Assembly: GCA_000482145.1 (NCBI GenBank)
Contig: AUXH01000511.1
Span: 1-14,036, forward strand
Length of the DNA: 14,036 nt
Reading direction: 5' to 3'
Source: Strigomonas culicis
Lineage: Eukaryota > Euglenozoa > Kinetoplastea > Trypanosomatida > Trypanosomatidae
Shown: in pieces, positions 1-6,651 of the stretch
Layout: each line of letters starts with the position of its first letter
Numbering within the stretch: position 1 is the stretch's first letter
Program-made: the position numbers and the translations under genes
Notes under the pieces: model-generated
Seen by the model: only the letters and a program-made list of their open reading frames with translations
Database searches by the model: none
What the model was told of the DNA's origin: nothing

Positions 1-579
1 CACAACCAGACGCTGCCCGACCCGATGCATGAGATGGACTTCTTTTGTGAGCTCATGAAGACGCACCCTATCCTGAAGGAGGGCCGCCTGTCCTTCCCCT
101 CCGGCCACAGCAGCATCAGCTTTTCGGTCGCGACGCTGCTCTACTTTTTCCTCGCCGCGCACCTGCGGCCCTACGCGCGGCAGGGCAGCTTTGCGCGGCT
201 CATCTTCTGCATGCTGCCCTTCTCCTTTGCGCTCATCTGTTCGGTCAGCCGCACGCGCGATAACAAGCACAACCACTCGGATATCTTCGCAGGTGGCATG
301 ATCGGCGTCTGGTCCGCGTGGATGGCCTTTCACATGTCGTTTCGCAGCGCGGGCGGCGCCGCGGAGCTTTACCTGGCGCGCAGCGACCGTGACGTCGAGC
401 TGCAGTTGTTCCAGCGCCAGATCCAACTGAATAATAACAATAATAATAATAATACCGCGTCGACGACGGCGGTGACGGTGAACGCGAAAGGGACGCACCG
501 CGGCGGCTTCACGGTCAGCAACTACTACAATAACGAGCGAGGCTTGAATGAAGACGGCACCACAGTGCAGTGGGTGTGA
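1..579 (+). CDS. PAP2-family lipid phosphate phosphatase, 5'-truncated by window edge
   Basis: The C-terminal part of a type 2 phosphatidic acid phosphatase, a membrane enzyme family that dephosphorylates phosphatidic acid and related lipid phosphates. The frame is open from base 1, so the start lies upstream. Counting from base 1, residues 33-36 are PSGH (bases 97-108), the second PAP2 motif. Residues 83-94 fit the third motif SRx5Hx3D, with S83, R84, H90 and D94. The first motif (KxxxxxxRP) would be upstream of the window. Hydrophobic stretches at about residues 38-52 and 64-82, and again after the last motif, fit the membrane segments of the family. The tail is hydrophilic and contains eight consecutive Asn (bases 430-453), probably cytosolic and disordered. 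The stop is TGA at 577-579. The family call is firm; the lipid substrate cannot be read from the sequence. Confidence 0.9.
   Translation, partial: HNQTLPDPMHEMDFFCELMKTHPILKEGRLSFPSGHSSISFSVATLLYFFLAAHLRPYARQGSFARLIFCMLPFSFALICSVSRTRDNKHNHSDIFAGGMIGVWSAWMAFHMSFRSAGGAAELYLARSDRDVELQLFQRQIQLNNNNNNNNTASTTAVTVNAKGTHRGGFTVSNYYNNERGLNEDGTTVQWV
430..453 (+). repeat. AAT/AAC trinucleotide run coding poly-Asn
   Basis: Eight Asn codons in a row (seven AAT, one AAC) inside the phosphatase tail. They are strikingly AT-rich compared with the surrounding GC-rich codons, which suggests a recently expanded microsatellite in a tolerant, disordered region. Confidence 0.9.
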
Positions 580-1103
580 GGCCGTGTGAAGGAACAAAAA
601 AAAAAAGAAGAGGACGTATAATCAGACACTACACACACAAAAAAAAGGAGGAGAGAATAGGAATGCAAGTGGTAGTGAAAGGAATTCTTCTGGTGGGAAG
701 GAAGAGACATATGTGCATACTCAAACCCAATACAAGTATAGTTAACTTAAAAGTCATGAAGCAATGAGTGCTCGCTCTCTTTTTTTTTCTTTTTTTGTGT
801 GTGTAGTAATCATTTTGCTGATTCCAAATTCGAAAGCAAAAGGGCATGGTCCTGCCTCTGTTAAGATCGATGCAGCACATCTACGTTTTTTTTTTTTACC
901 TTTAAACCGTTTCAGAATAGTTTTATTATTATTATTATTTCAGTGTTGCTTCTGGACGGTATTTCTAAAGATTATTTAAAAGTATTATAACAACAACTAT
1001 CTTTTTCTCTCTCTCTAGGTGTCTTTCTCTTCTTCTCTGTCAATGTTCATGTTTATACAGTATTGTTAGTCAACATCCCCACTCAGCGACTTAATTTATA
1101 CAT
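580..1103. other. Intergenic region, no gene seen
   Basis: AT-rich spacer holding the 3' untranslated region of the phosphatase gene and sequence upstream of the next gene. It contains A runs (about 596-606 and 640-647), T runs (781-789, 886-897), a short ATT repeat (about 924-938) and pyrimidine tracts at 1001-1016 and 1021-1040, each followed by an AG. Short open frames here are low-complexity and show none of the GC-rich codon use of the real genes. Confidence 0.75.
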
Positions 1104-1148
1104 CCTTCTCCCTCTCTCTCTCACACACACCTACACCCTATTCCGCAG
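1104..1148 (+). promoter_or_regulatory. Polypyrimidine tract and trans-splice acceptor (AG 1147-1148)
   Basis: A CT-rich tract (1104-1122, then CA repeats) leads to the first strong AG before the ATG at 1213. No ATG lies between the AG and that start. An upstream acceptor at AG 1017-1018 is also possible, but it would place an ATG at 1043 in the leader. Confidence 0.55.
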
Positions 1149-1212
1149 TCATTCTAAAAAACAAAAAGAACAAACAACAATAAAGTGGGAACCCTTTTAT
1201 ACATATCCTCTC

Positions 1213-1563
1213 ATGTTCGGTCGCCGTGTCTTCGCGAGCGCGCCCATACCGCGGCAGGCCTATGCGGCACTGGGGCTCCAGTCCGCGCGCCAGGCCCAGC
1301 GCCGCCTGCCGTCGCTGGTCGCGCTGCCGCAGCTCGCCGCCGGCCTGCCGGTGCTCGCCGCCTCGCTCTCCGCCGGCACCGGCGCGGGCGGGTCCATCCT
1401 CGCCTCTGCGAACGGCAGCGCGATCAGCAACGCCCTTGCGGAGCTGCTGCTGCTCAGCGGCGTAAGCGGCGCCATGAACGCTGCCCTACTCGCGGAGGTA
1501 CTAAGTGCGTCGATTTCCTGGCATACCCCAATGGTACCGTTTATATTACAGTGTTTGCCCTGA
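1213..1563 (+). CDS. Small Ala/Leu/Gly-rich protein, possible mitochondrial import, unrecognised
   Basis: A 116-residue open frame starting at the first ATG after the splice acceptor; I do not recognise the family. The first 31 residues have seven Arg, no acidic residue and many Ala/Ser, which is typical of a mitochondrial presequence. Residues about 33-60 and 70-98 are hydrophobic and rich in Ala, Leu, Gly and Ser, possibly one or two membrane segments. Codons are GC-rich at the third position up to about base 1497. After that the last 16 or so codons (att, cca, gta, ttt, ata, tta, tgt, ttg) look like untranslated sequence. The true C-terminus may therefore lie near 1497, with a frameshift or lost stop carrying the frame to TGA 1561-1563. 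A TAA sits in another frame at 1502-1504. GC-rich composition supports a real gene, but length and function are uncertain. Confidence 0.5.
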   Translation: MFGRRVFASAPIPRQAYAALGLQSARQAQRRLPSLVALPQLAAGLPVLAASLSAGTGAGGSILASANGSAISNALAELLLLSGVSGAMNAALLAEVLSASISWHTPMVPFILQCLP

Positions 1564-1576
1564 CCATTTCCTTTTG

Positions 1577-1594
1577 TATATATATATATATATA
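1577..1594. repeat. (TA)9 dinucleotide repeat
   Basis: Alternating TA directly after CTTTTG, 14 bases past the stop of the small gene. The same CTTTTG-(TA)n arrangement is almost repeated (ACTTTTG) 140 bases past the TUTase-family gene at 11953. Confidence 0.9.
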
Positions 1595-1808
1595 AGAAAG
1601 AAAGAATCGAAAATCCATTAGACGTAAAAGGAACGATTTCACAGATAACTTAACGAAAAACACTTAGCTGAAAATAAGTCTTAGGAAGCGAAACAAGCCA
1701 ATACAAGTGACGCGGCGCGTCCGCGACAGGAGTCGACAAACTGCTCAAACAAAAAGAAAAAGAAAAAAGAATGGATCAAGAAGGTAATGCTGCTCTGTAC
1801 AAGCTCTA

Positions 1809-1846
1809 CTCTTTCTCTCCGTGTTTTTTCTTTTCTTGCAATAAAG
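1809..1846 (+). promoter_or_regulatory. Polypyrimidine tract and candidate trans-splice acceptor
   Basis: The CT-rich tract 1809-1838 is followed by AG at 1845-1846. A second tract (1853-1870) is followed by AG at 1924-1925 and 1935-1936. None of these leaders contains an ATG before 1943, so every choice gives the same first start codon. Confidence 0.55.
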
Positions 1847-1942
1847 TATTAGTATCCCCTCCTCTCTGCTATCTATTATACGAAAAAAAAAAACGTAACC
1901 ACTTACGATTGCATCTCACGGCCAGGCCCACCACAGCCCTCG

Positions 1943-3595
1943 ATGGACCCGCTACGGTCGCCCTCTCACGGCAGCGTGGCCGAGAGCTCCGCCAAGCGTC
2001 AGCTGAAAGAAGAGAATCCGACCCTGTACACGTTGAACAAACTCAAGACGTTTTTTGACGACCATGCCTTCGACACGGAGGGCCCGTACGCGGACCTCTT
2101 CGCGGTGCTCCTCTCCACATGCCGTCACCTCATCGACGTCAACATCGCACAAAATCTGCGCAGCAAAACGAACGAGCGCGACCTCGCCGCGCTGCACCGT
2201 GAGATGGGTGACGCGTCCGCCTTTGCGGCGGAGCAGCTCCAGGAGGAAGAGCAGCAACAGCAGCAGCAGCAGCAGCGTGGCAGCTTCGCCTTCCAGCGGC
2301 CGGAGCCGGAGGCACCGCGCGAGGGTGGGAGTGCGGCCGCGCGGTCCTCGCCGGGCCCCGCGGCGGCGGCCGACCGCCCGCCCTACACCCTCCACAAGAC
2401 GCTCCACTCTGTGCTGCAGCGCAGGGTCGCGGACCAGGCGGCGGCGCACCACCGGCTGCTGGAGCACGTCCAGTGGCTGACGCCGCAGATCGCGCGGCTG
2501 GAAGCGCAGCAGCTCGCGATCCTGGAGCAGCTCGACGGGGTGCGCGAGGCGCTACATCAGACGCGCACGAACGCGCGCCGCGCGTCCTCCGTGATGTCCG
2601 CCGCGCCGCCGCCGGCCGCGGTGGCGGGGCTTGTGGAGGATGTCGAGACGCTTGCCGACGGGCTGCGCGCCTGCGAGGCGGAGCTGCGCGCGCTGCGGGG
2701 CGCGCTCCACCACCACGGCGGCAGCGGCAGCGCGGCGCCGGCGCCCTTCGTGACGCGGGAAGAGCTCACCGCGTGCCTCAAGGCGCGCGACCGCGACCTC
2801 AGCTGGGCGCTGCTGGACGTCCAGGAGGGCGTCGAGCGCGCGGACGGCGCCGACCGTGAGGCGGCGCCGCTCGCCGCGGCGGCCGGCCTCACGCCCTCGC
2901 GGCGCGCGACGGACCTCTCTCGCCGGCTGCAGCTCATCCTGTACACCGTCGCGGAGCAGCACCTCGCGCCCACCCCGGCGAACGCGCTGCTGCGGCAGCA
3001 GGACGAGGCGCGCTACGCGGACCTGGAGAGCCGGCTCGACGTGCTGGAGGTGTACAGCCCGCACCAGCGGCAGATCGCCGTGCGGCCGCCGCTCCTCGGC
3101 CTCGAGCTGGAGGACTTCACGATTGCCCGCGGGGCCGAGCGCGTGAGTGGAGTGCGGGTGAAGAAGGTATACGAGGGCTACCCCGCCGCCGCCGCGGGGC
3201 TCGCAGCCGACGACATTATCGTGGCGGTGGGGGGCGAGGAGGTGCGCAGCCGCGCGAGCCTCTACGCGGTGCTGCTGGAGCTCAGCCAGCAGTACCGCTG
3301 CCGCTGCCAGCTGCTGCTGGAGAGGGCCTTTGTGCGGGAGCGGCTCGGCCCGGCCGCGAGCTCGGAGGAGAGTGAGAGCGAGGCGACGCCGTCGGAGCCG
3401 CCGCTGCGCGGCTACCGCGCAGCGGCGCCGTACCTACCGGCGCGGGACGCGGCAGACGACAGCGAGGAGGCGCAGCGGCTGCGGCGGGCGCTGCCGCGCT
3501 TTGAGCTGCCCATGACGATCCTCAGAAACGATGCGTTTTATGAGATCGAGGTGCTCATTCCCTCCGCCCTGGCGCTGAGTAGTTTAGACGCGTGA
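1943..3595 (+). CDS. Coiled-coil protein with C-terminal PDZ domain
   Basis: A 550-residue soluble protein without signal peptide or membrane segment. Residues about 60-112 are helical and charged and end in eight Gln (104-111). A low-complexity Pro/Ala/Gly/Ser/Glu segment (113-145) follows. Residues about 150-212, 226-255 and 270-300, and again 320-370, have heptad-like Leu/Ala/Glu/Arg spacing expected of coiled coils. Residues about 384-465 fold like a PDZ domain: a carboxylate-binding loop LLGLEL (384-389), V-x-G-Y-P-A-A-A-A-G-L near 410-420, then DDIIVAVGGEEV (423-434), the usual strand before the second helix. An acidic Ser/Glu patch (472-486) follows. PDZ domains bind C-terminal peptides or protease partners, so a scaffold or adaptor role is an inference; I see no protease domain that would make it an HtrA. 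The first ATG after the acceptor is chosen as start. Confidence 0.85.
   Translation: MDPLRSPSHGSVAESSAKRQLKEENPTLYTLNKLKTFFDDHAFDTEGPYADLFAVLLSTCRHLIDVNIAQNLRSKTNERDLAALHREMGDASAFAAEQLQEEEQQQQQQQQRGSFAFQRPEPEAPREGGSAAARSSPGPAAAADRPPYTLHKTLHSVLQRRVADQAAAHHRLLEHVQWLTPQIARLEAQQLAILEQLDGVREALHQTRTNARRASSVMSAAPPPAAVAGLVEDVETLADGLRACEAELRALRGALHHHGGSGSAAPAPFVTREELTACLKARDRDLSWALLDVQEGVERADGADREAAPLAAAAGLTPSRRATDLSRRLQLILYTVAEQHLAPTPANALLRQQDEARYADLESRLDVLEVYSPHQRQIAVRPPLLGLELEDFTIARGAERVSGVRVKKVYEGYPAAAAGLAADDIIVAVGGEEVRSRASLYAVLLELSQQYRCRCQLLLERAFVRERLGPAASSEESESEATPSEPPLRGYRAAAPYLPARDAADDSEEAQRLRRALPRFELPMTILRNDAFYEIEVLIPSALALSSLDA
2252..2275 (+). repeat. CAG/CAA run coding eight Gln
   Basis: Seven CAG and one CAA codon in a row between the first helical region and a low-complexity linker of the PDZ protein. 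Confidence 0.9.
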
Positions 3596-3996
3596 GCGAT
3601 CAAAAGAAAAATGCTTTTTCAGTATTTATACACACGACTCTTTCAAAAAAAAAAAGGAGAAGTGCACTTATCGCCTACACTCTCTACGTACGCACAACGA
3701 CTGGGTTTAAAAAAAAAGCAGATTGGTACAAGAAAGTGTCGGAAAGCAACAGATTACCATTATCCTAACACATAACAATTGTGAATAACAAAATAATTAT
3801 ACACCCATTGCCTCTCTATATACTATCTCTCTCTACCCTTCTTCTTCACGCACCCGCTGCCACTAGTATTTACTATAAGTTGAGCTCAAGATTGGAATAA
3901 CTAAATAGATATTACAAAAAAAAAAAGTTTACGTGTGTATGTAAAACAGGCTTTGTAACACTAAATAGAAAGAAAACCTACTTCAAGAACAGACAA
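3596..3996. other. Intergenic region, no gene seen
   Basis: AT-rich spacer holding the 3' untranslated region of the PDZ-protein gene. A runs lie at about 3645-3655, 3710-3718 and 3915-3926, and a CT-rich stretch (about 3810-3850) is followed by an AG at 3866-3867. All frames are broken or have no coding-like composition. Confidence 0.75.
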
Positions 3997-4014
3997 CCTT
4001 TTTTTTTTCTACAG
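3997..4014 (+). promoter_or_regulatory. Polypyrimidine tract and trans-splice acceptor (AG 4013-4014)
   Basis: About twelve pyrimidines, mostly T, then ACAG. The next ATG is at 4149, so the leader would be about 134 bases long and free of upstream ATGs. Confidence 0.7.
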
Positions 4015-4148
4015 CACACATATTCTTGTTGTTTTCTCTTCATACCTGTTCACTTTGGACTTTGTTTAGTTGTTGCTGTTGTTGCTTTTTTGCGGTGGTT
4101 GCTTTGAAAGCCCCGTTCTTCGCCGCACTGTTTTTTTGTCCTTTTGGT

Positions 4149-5921
4149 ATGCTAGCACGCAGACGCTTGTTTCTGTTCTCCTCCTTACCCACAACACCAC
4201 CGAACAGCAGCATCCGTGTTTGCCACCGAGCGTACCTCACCGTGGTTTCTGTTTCTGGCCCCTCGTGTGGTCCCGCGCCCCCACTCCCGCGAAACATCTT
4301 TTGGTGTGCGTCGCTTCCGTGGCTCTGCACGAACCGAGCTCGTTCTTTTTCCACCGGGCGCTCCACCAGCTCTCCCTACCACTACTACTTCACCACGGTG
4401 ATGCGGCAGCGGAGCGCCACCGCGGCGCCGGCGCAGGGGGCCGCGCGCGCCCACAGCCACAGCCACGGCGACGGCCACGGCCACAGCCACCAGACGATCG
4501 AGAAGAATATTAAGGGGGATGCGCTGCGCCAGTGCCAGATCGCCACCGCCGCCGGCGCGGCGACCAACGTCTTCTTCAGCGTGTCAAAGCTGTGGGCAGG
4601 CAGCGCGGGCGGCTCCGTGGCCCTCGTCGCGGATGGCTTCCACGCACTGACGGACCTCCTGGCGGATGCCATCTCGTACCTGTCCATCTCACTCGCCGCG
4701 GTGCTCTTCCCGCGCTGCCGCTTCCCGTACGGCATCGGCCGGCTGGAGACGAGCGGGGCTGTCATCGTGGCCGCCATCCTGCTCTTCGGCGGCATCGCGC
4801 TGCTCGTACAGAGCGGCCAGCACTGCTACACAGGCTTCCTGGCGTACCTGGCCCCGCCACCGGTCGCCGCCGCTCACGAGCACGACCATGAGCATCACCA
4901 TCATGACCACGACGCCCACGGCCACAGCCACTTCGAGCTCACCGCGGTCGACGAGCAGACGGGCCAGAGCATGGTGCTGTGGACCATGGTCATTCTCGCC
5001 GCGTCCTCCGTCGTCGTGAAGGAGCTGCTGTTTCAGTGGACGAAGCGCGTCGGCGTGCGGGCCGGCTCCCGCGTCATCATCGCGAACGCGTACCACCACC
5101 GCGCCGACGCCTGGAGCGGCGGCGTCGCGCTGCTGGGCGTGCTCGGTCAGTGCGTCGGCATCACCGGCCTCGACGGCATGGCCGGCATGGTCGTGTCGCT
5201 GTCCATCTGCCAGATCGGCTACGGCCTGCTGCGCGACTCCATCCTCGAGTTCTTCGACTGCCAGAACTCGGCGGAGGTGTCGACTGTGCGGCAGCGGCTG
5301 CAGACCTTTCGGCCGCGCGTGGAGGGGCAGCGCATGACGGCGATCAACGTGTTCCTGACGCGCCACGGGTCCAGCTACGCGCTGCACCTTGCCCTCGTCG
5401 CGGACGAGAGCGTGAGCGCCGCGCAGCTGCAGGACGCGACGGAGCAGTTCACGCGCCTCGCGCAGGCGGTGCAGCCACACGTCCAGGACACCTACACGAC
5501 GCTCTTCGCGACGAGCCGCAGCACCATCACGCGCGCCGCGTACGACGCGCTGCTCGCGCGCCAGGCAGCCGAGGCCGACGCGCCGCAGTCGACAGAGGAG
5601 GCGGAGGACGATGACAGCCAAGTGTACCTGCCGTTCAAGCTGCCGCCCCGGTGCCACAGCGAGACGGACACGGTCAACGTGGCGCTCGAGAAGTGCCTCT
5701 TCGCGCTCTCTCAGTTCCACCACTTCCAGTTCCCCATTTCGTACAACTGGGAGCGGCAGCAGATGATCTTCGGCACGTCGCGCGCGCCGTCCTCGGAGTG
5801 CCAGAGGGACATGGAGGCGGTCGCGCGGTGCTTCCAGTGCACGGCCGTGTGGGCAGGCCCGAGCGACAGCGATCACGGCCACGCGCACGACTGCGGGGGC
5901 CATCACGGCCACTCGCACTAG
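4149..5921 (+). CDS. Cation diffusion facilitator (zinc-type), probable mitochondrial presequence
   Basis: A 590-residue CDF/SLC30 transporter, a family exporting Zn2+ or other divalent metals from the cytosol by proton antiport. Residues 1-85 are Arg/Ser-rich without acidic residues, a likely mitochondrial presequence. A His cluster (102-114) precedes six membrane segments at about 132-151, 156-184, 199-220, 275-298, 309-333 and 341-364. Metal site A is H165xxxD169 in TM2 and H316xxxD320 in TM5, the HD-HD set usual in Zn transporters. The segment before TM3 (YGIGRLE) and TM5 context (NAYHHRADAW) resemble the FieF/Mmt/ZnT9 branch. A second His-rich loop (243-261) lies between TM3 and TM4. The cytosolic or matrix C-terminal domain is long, has an acidic insert (about 483-490), and ends in a third His cluster (576-590). 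ATG 4149 is the first after the acceptor; ATG 4401 would give a 506-residue form without the presequence. Transport is well supported; location is inferred. Confidence 0.93.
   Translation: MLARRRLFLFSSLPTTPPNSSIRVCHRAYLTVVSVSGPSCGPAPPLPRNIFWCASLPWLCTNRARSFSTGRSTSSPYHYYFTTVMRQRSATAAPAQGAARAHSHSHGDGHGHSHQTIEKNIKGDALRQCQIATAAGAATNVFFSVSKLWAGSAGGSVALVADGFHALTDLLADAISYLSISLAAVLFPRCRFPYGIGRLETSGAVIVAAILLFGGIALLVQSGQHCYTGFLAYLAPPPVAAAHEHDHEHHHHDHDAHGHSHFELTAVDEQTGQSMVLWTMVILAASSVVVKELLFQWTKRVGVRAGSRVIIANAYHHRADAWSGGVALLGVLGQCVGITGLDGMAGMVVSLSICQIGYGLLRDSILEFFDCQNSAEVSTVRQRLQTFRPRVEGQRMTAINVFLTRHGSSYALHLALVADESVSAAQLQDATEQFTRLAQAVQPHVQDTYTTLFATSRSTITRAAYDALLARQAAEADAPQSTEEAEDDDSQVYLPFKLPPRCHSETDTVNVALEKCLFALSQFHHFQFPISYNWERQQMIFGTSRAPSSECQRDMEAVARCFQCTAVWAGPSDSDHGHAHDCGGHHGHSH
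4341..4369 (+). promoter_or_regulatory. Candidate internal trans-splice acceptor (AG 4368-4369)
   Basis: A T/C-rich stretch at 4341-4354 is followed by CCAG ending at 4369, 31 bases before an in-frame ATG at 4401, with no other ATG between. Use of this site would yield the transporter without its presequence. Weak tract, so tentative. Confidence 0.3.
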
Positions 5922-6564
5922 TCCTTCGCCGGAGATGCTCGATAGGCAAACATGGTAGCACATCATTTTGGAAGGGGGAGCCACGCGTTGCTATCATGAG
6001 CGTAGGTGCCTTTCCTTTCTTTTCTTTTTTATTGCTCGCCTTTTTGAATGTATCCTTCCTACGTATATGAATAGTTAACTATGCATATACCATCAAAAGT
6101 GGCATTCTTATTACTATTCACCTTAGGAAATCATAATCATGAAAGAAAATACAAATAAATACAAAACGCTTGTCGCGTATTTGTGTATACGCGCACTAGA
6201 GCGTACCAACTTGCTTTCTTTTTTCCTCTTTTTCCTGTTGTATTTTTTGTTTTCATTTTTTTTGTTGTTTTGCTTTCAACTTTTTTTTGTCCGTATACAA
6301 GCGAAGACACGTCGCGTAGTGCTCTTACGTGTACCATACCATAACGCTCTAATACATCTTCTTTCATCATTACTTCCATGCATGGTTGTATTATATAAAC
6401 AAATCAATAAGGCCACTAATACAAAATTCGTTGTAGGATTTCACCGTTTGGTTTCCTCTTTTTTGTTGTTGTCGTTGTTCTGTCTGCGACACTCCCTCAC
6501 TCTCTCTCTCTCTCTCTTCATGTTTCCTTACTGCTGCCTTTGTGTGTAAGCAATCTTTCTGATT
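5922..6564. other. Intergenic region, no gene seen
   Basis: The longest spacer together with its acceptor (730 bases to the next start). It holds the 3' untranslated region of the transporter gene, several T-rich tracts (6019-6030, 6215-6290) and a CT repeat (6498-6517). Open frames here are Phe/Leu/Ser-rich products of the T-rich tracts and do not look coding. Confidence 0.75.
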
Positions 6565-6609
6565 CTCTCTCCTCTCTCTCTCTCTCTGCGTGTGTTCTCC
6601 TTGCCGCAG
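6565..6609 (+). promoter_or_regulatory. Polypyrimidine tract and trans-splice acceptor (AG 6608-6609)
   Basis: A CT repeat (6565-6587) and a T/C-rich segment end in CCGCAG at 6609. The first ATG after it is 6652, in frame with the TBP-like protein, which decides the start against the upstream GTG at 6592. Confidence 0.75.
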
Positions 6610-6651
6610 AAAAGCAAACGGAAGAAGAGCGCAGCTGTTGCACTAAATAGG

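Larger units (their letters stand above)
1564..1942. other. Intergenic region with splice acceptors, no gene seen
   Basis: Holds a (TA)9 repeat at 1577-1594, A-rich stretches, and two pyrimidine-rich tracts that serve the next gene. An ATG at 1771 opens a frame that overlaps the next gene out of frame, but it lies upstream of the splice acceptors and has a 5' half with untranslated-like composition, so I leave it out. Confidence 0.7.

Noticed and set aside
1495..1925. Possible cis-intron with donor at GAG|GTACTAAGT near 1498 and acceptor before the PDZ gene
   Set aside because: Cis-introns are very rare in trypanosomatids. The spacer carries ordinary trans-splicing signals, and joining the two products gives nothing recognisable.
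4026..4148. Cys/Phe-rich N-terminal extension of the zinc transporter
   Set aside because: It opens with TTG rather than ATG and is made of the T-rich leader; the first ATG after the acceptor is 4149.
4689..5984. 431-residue minus-strand open frame opposite the zinc transporter
   Set aside because: Arg/Val/Ala/His-rich shadow of the transporter, whose membrane segments and metal sites are clear on the plus strand.
6139..6549. 136-residue plus-strand open frame between the transporter and TBP genes
   Set aside because: Phe/Leu/Ser-rich translation of T-rich untranslated sequence with no GC-rich codon use.
6592..6651. Longer TBP start at GTG 6592
   Set aside because: The splice acceptor at 6608-6609 falls inside this extension, and ATG 6652 is the first start in the trans-spliced mRNA.
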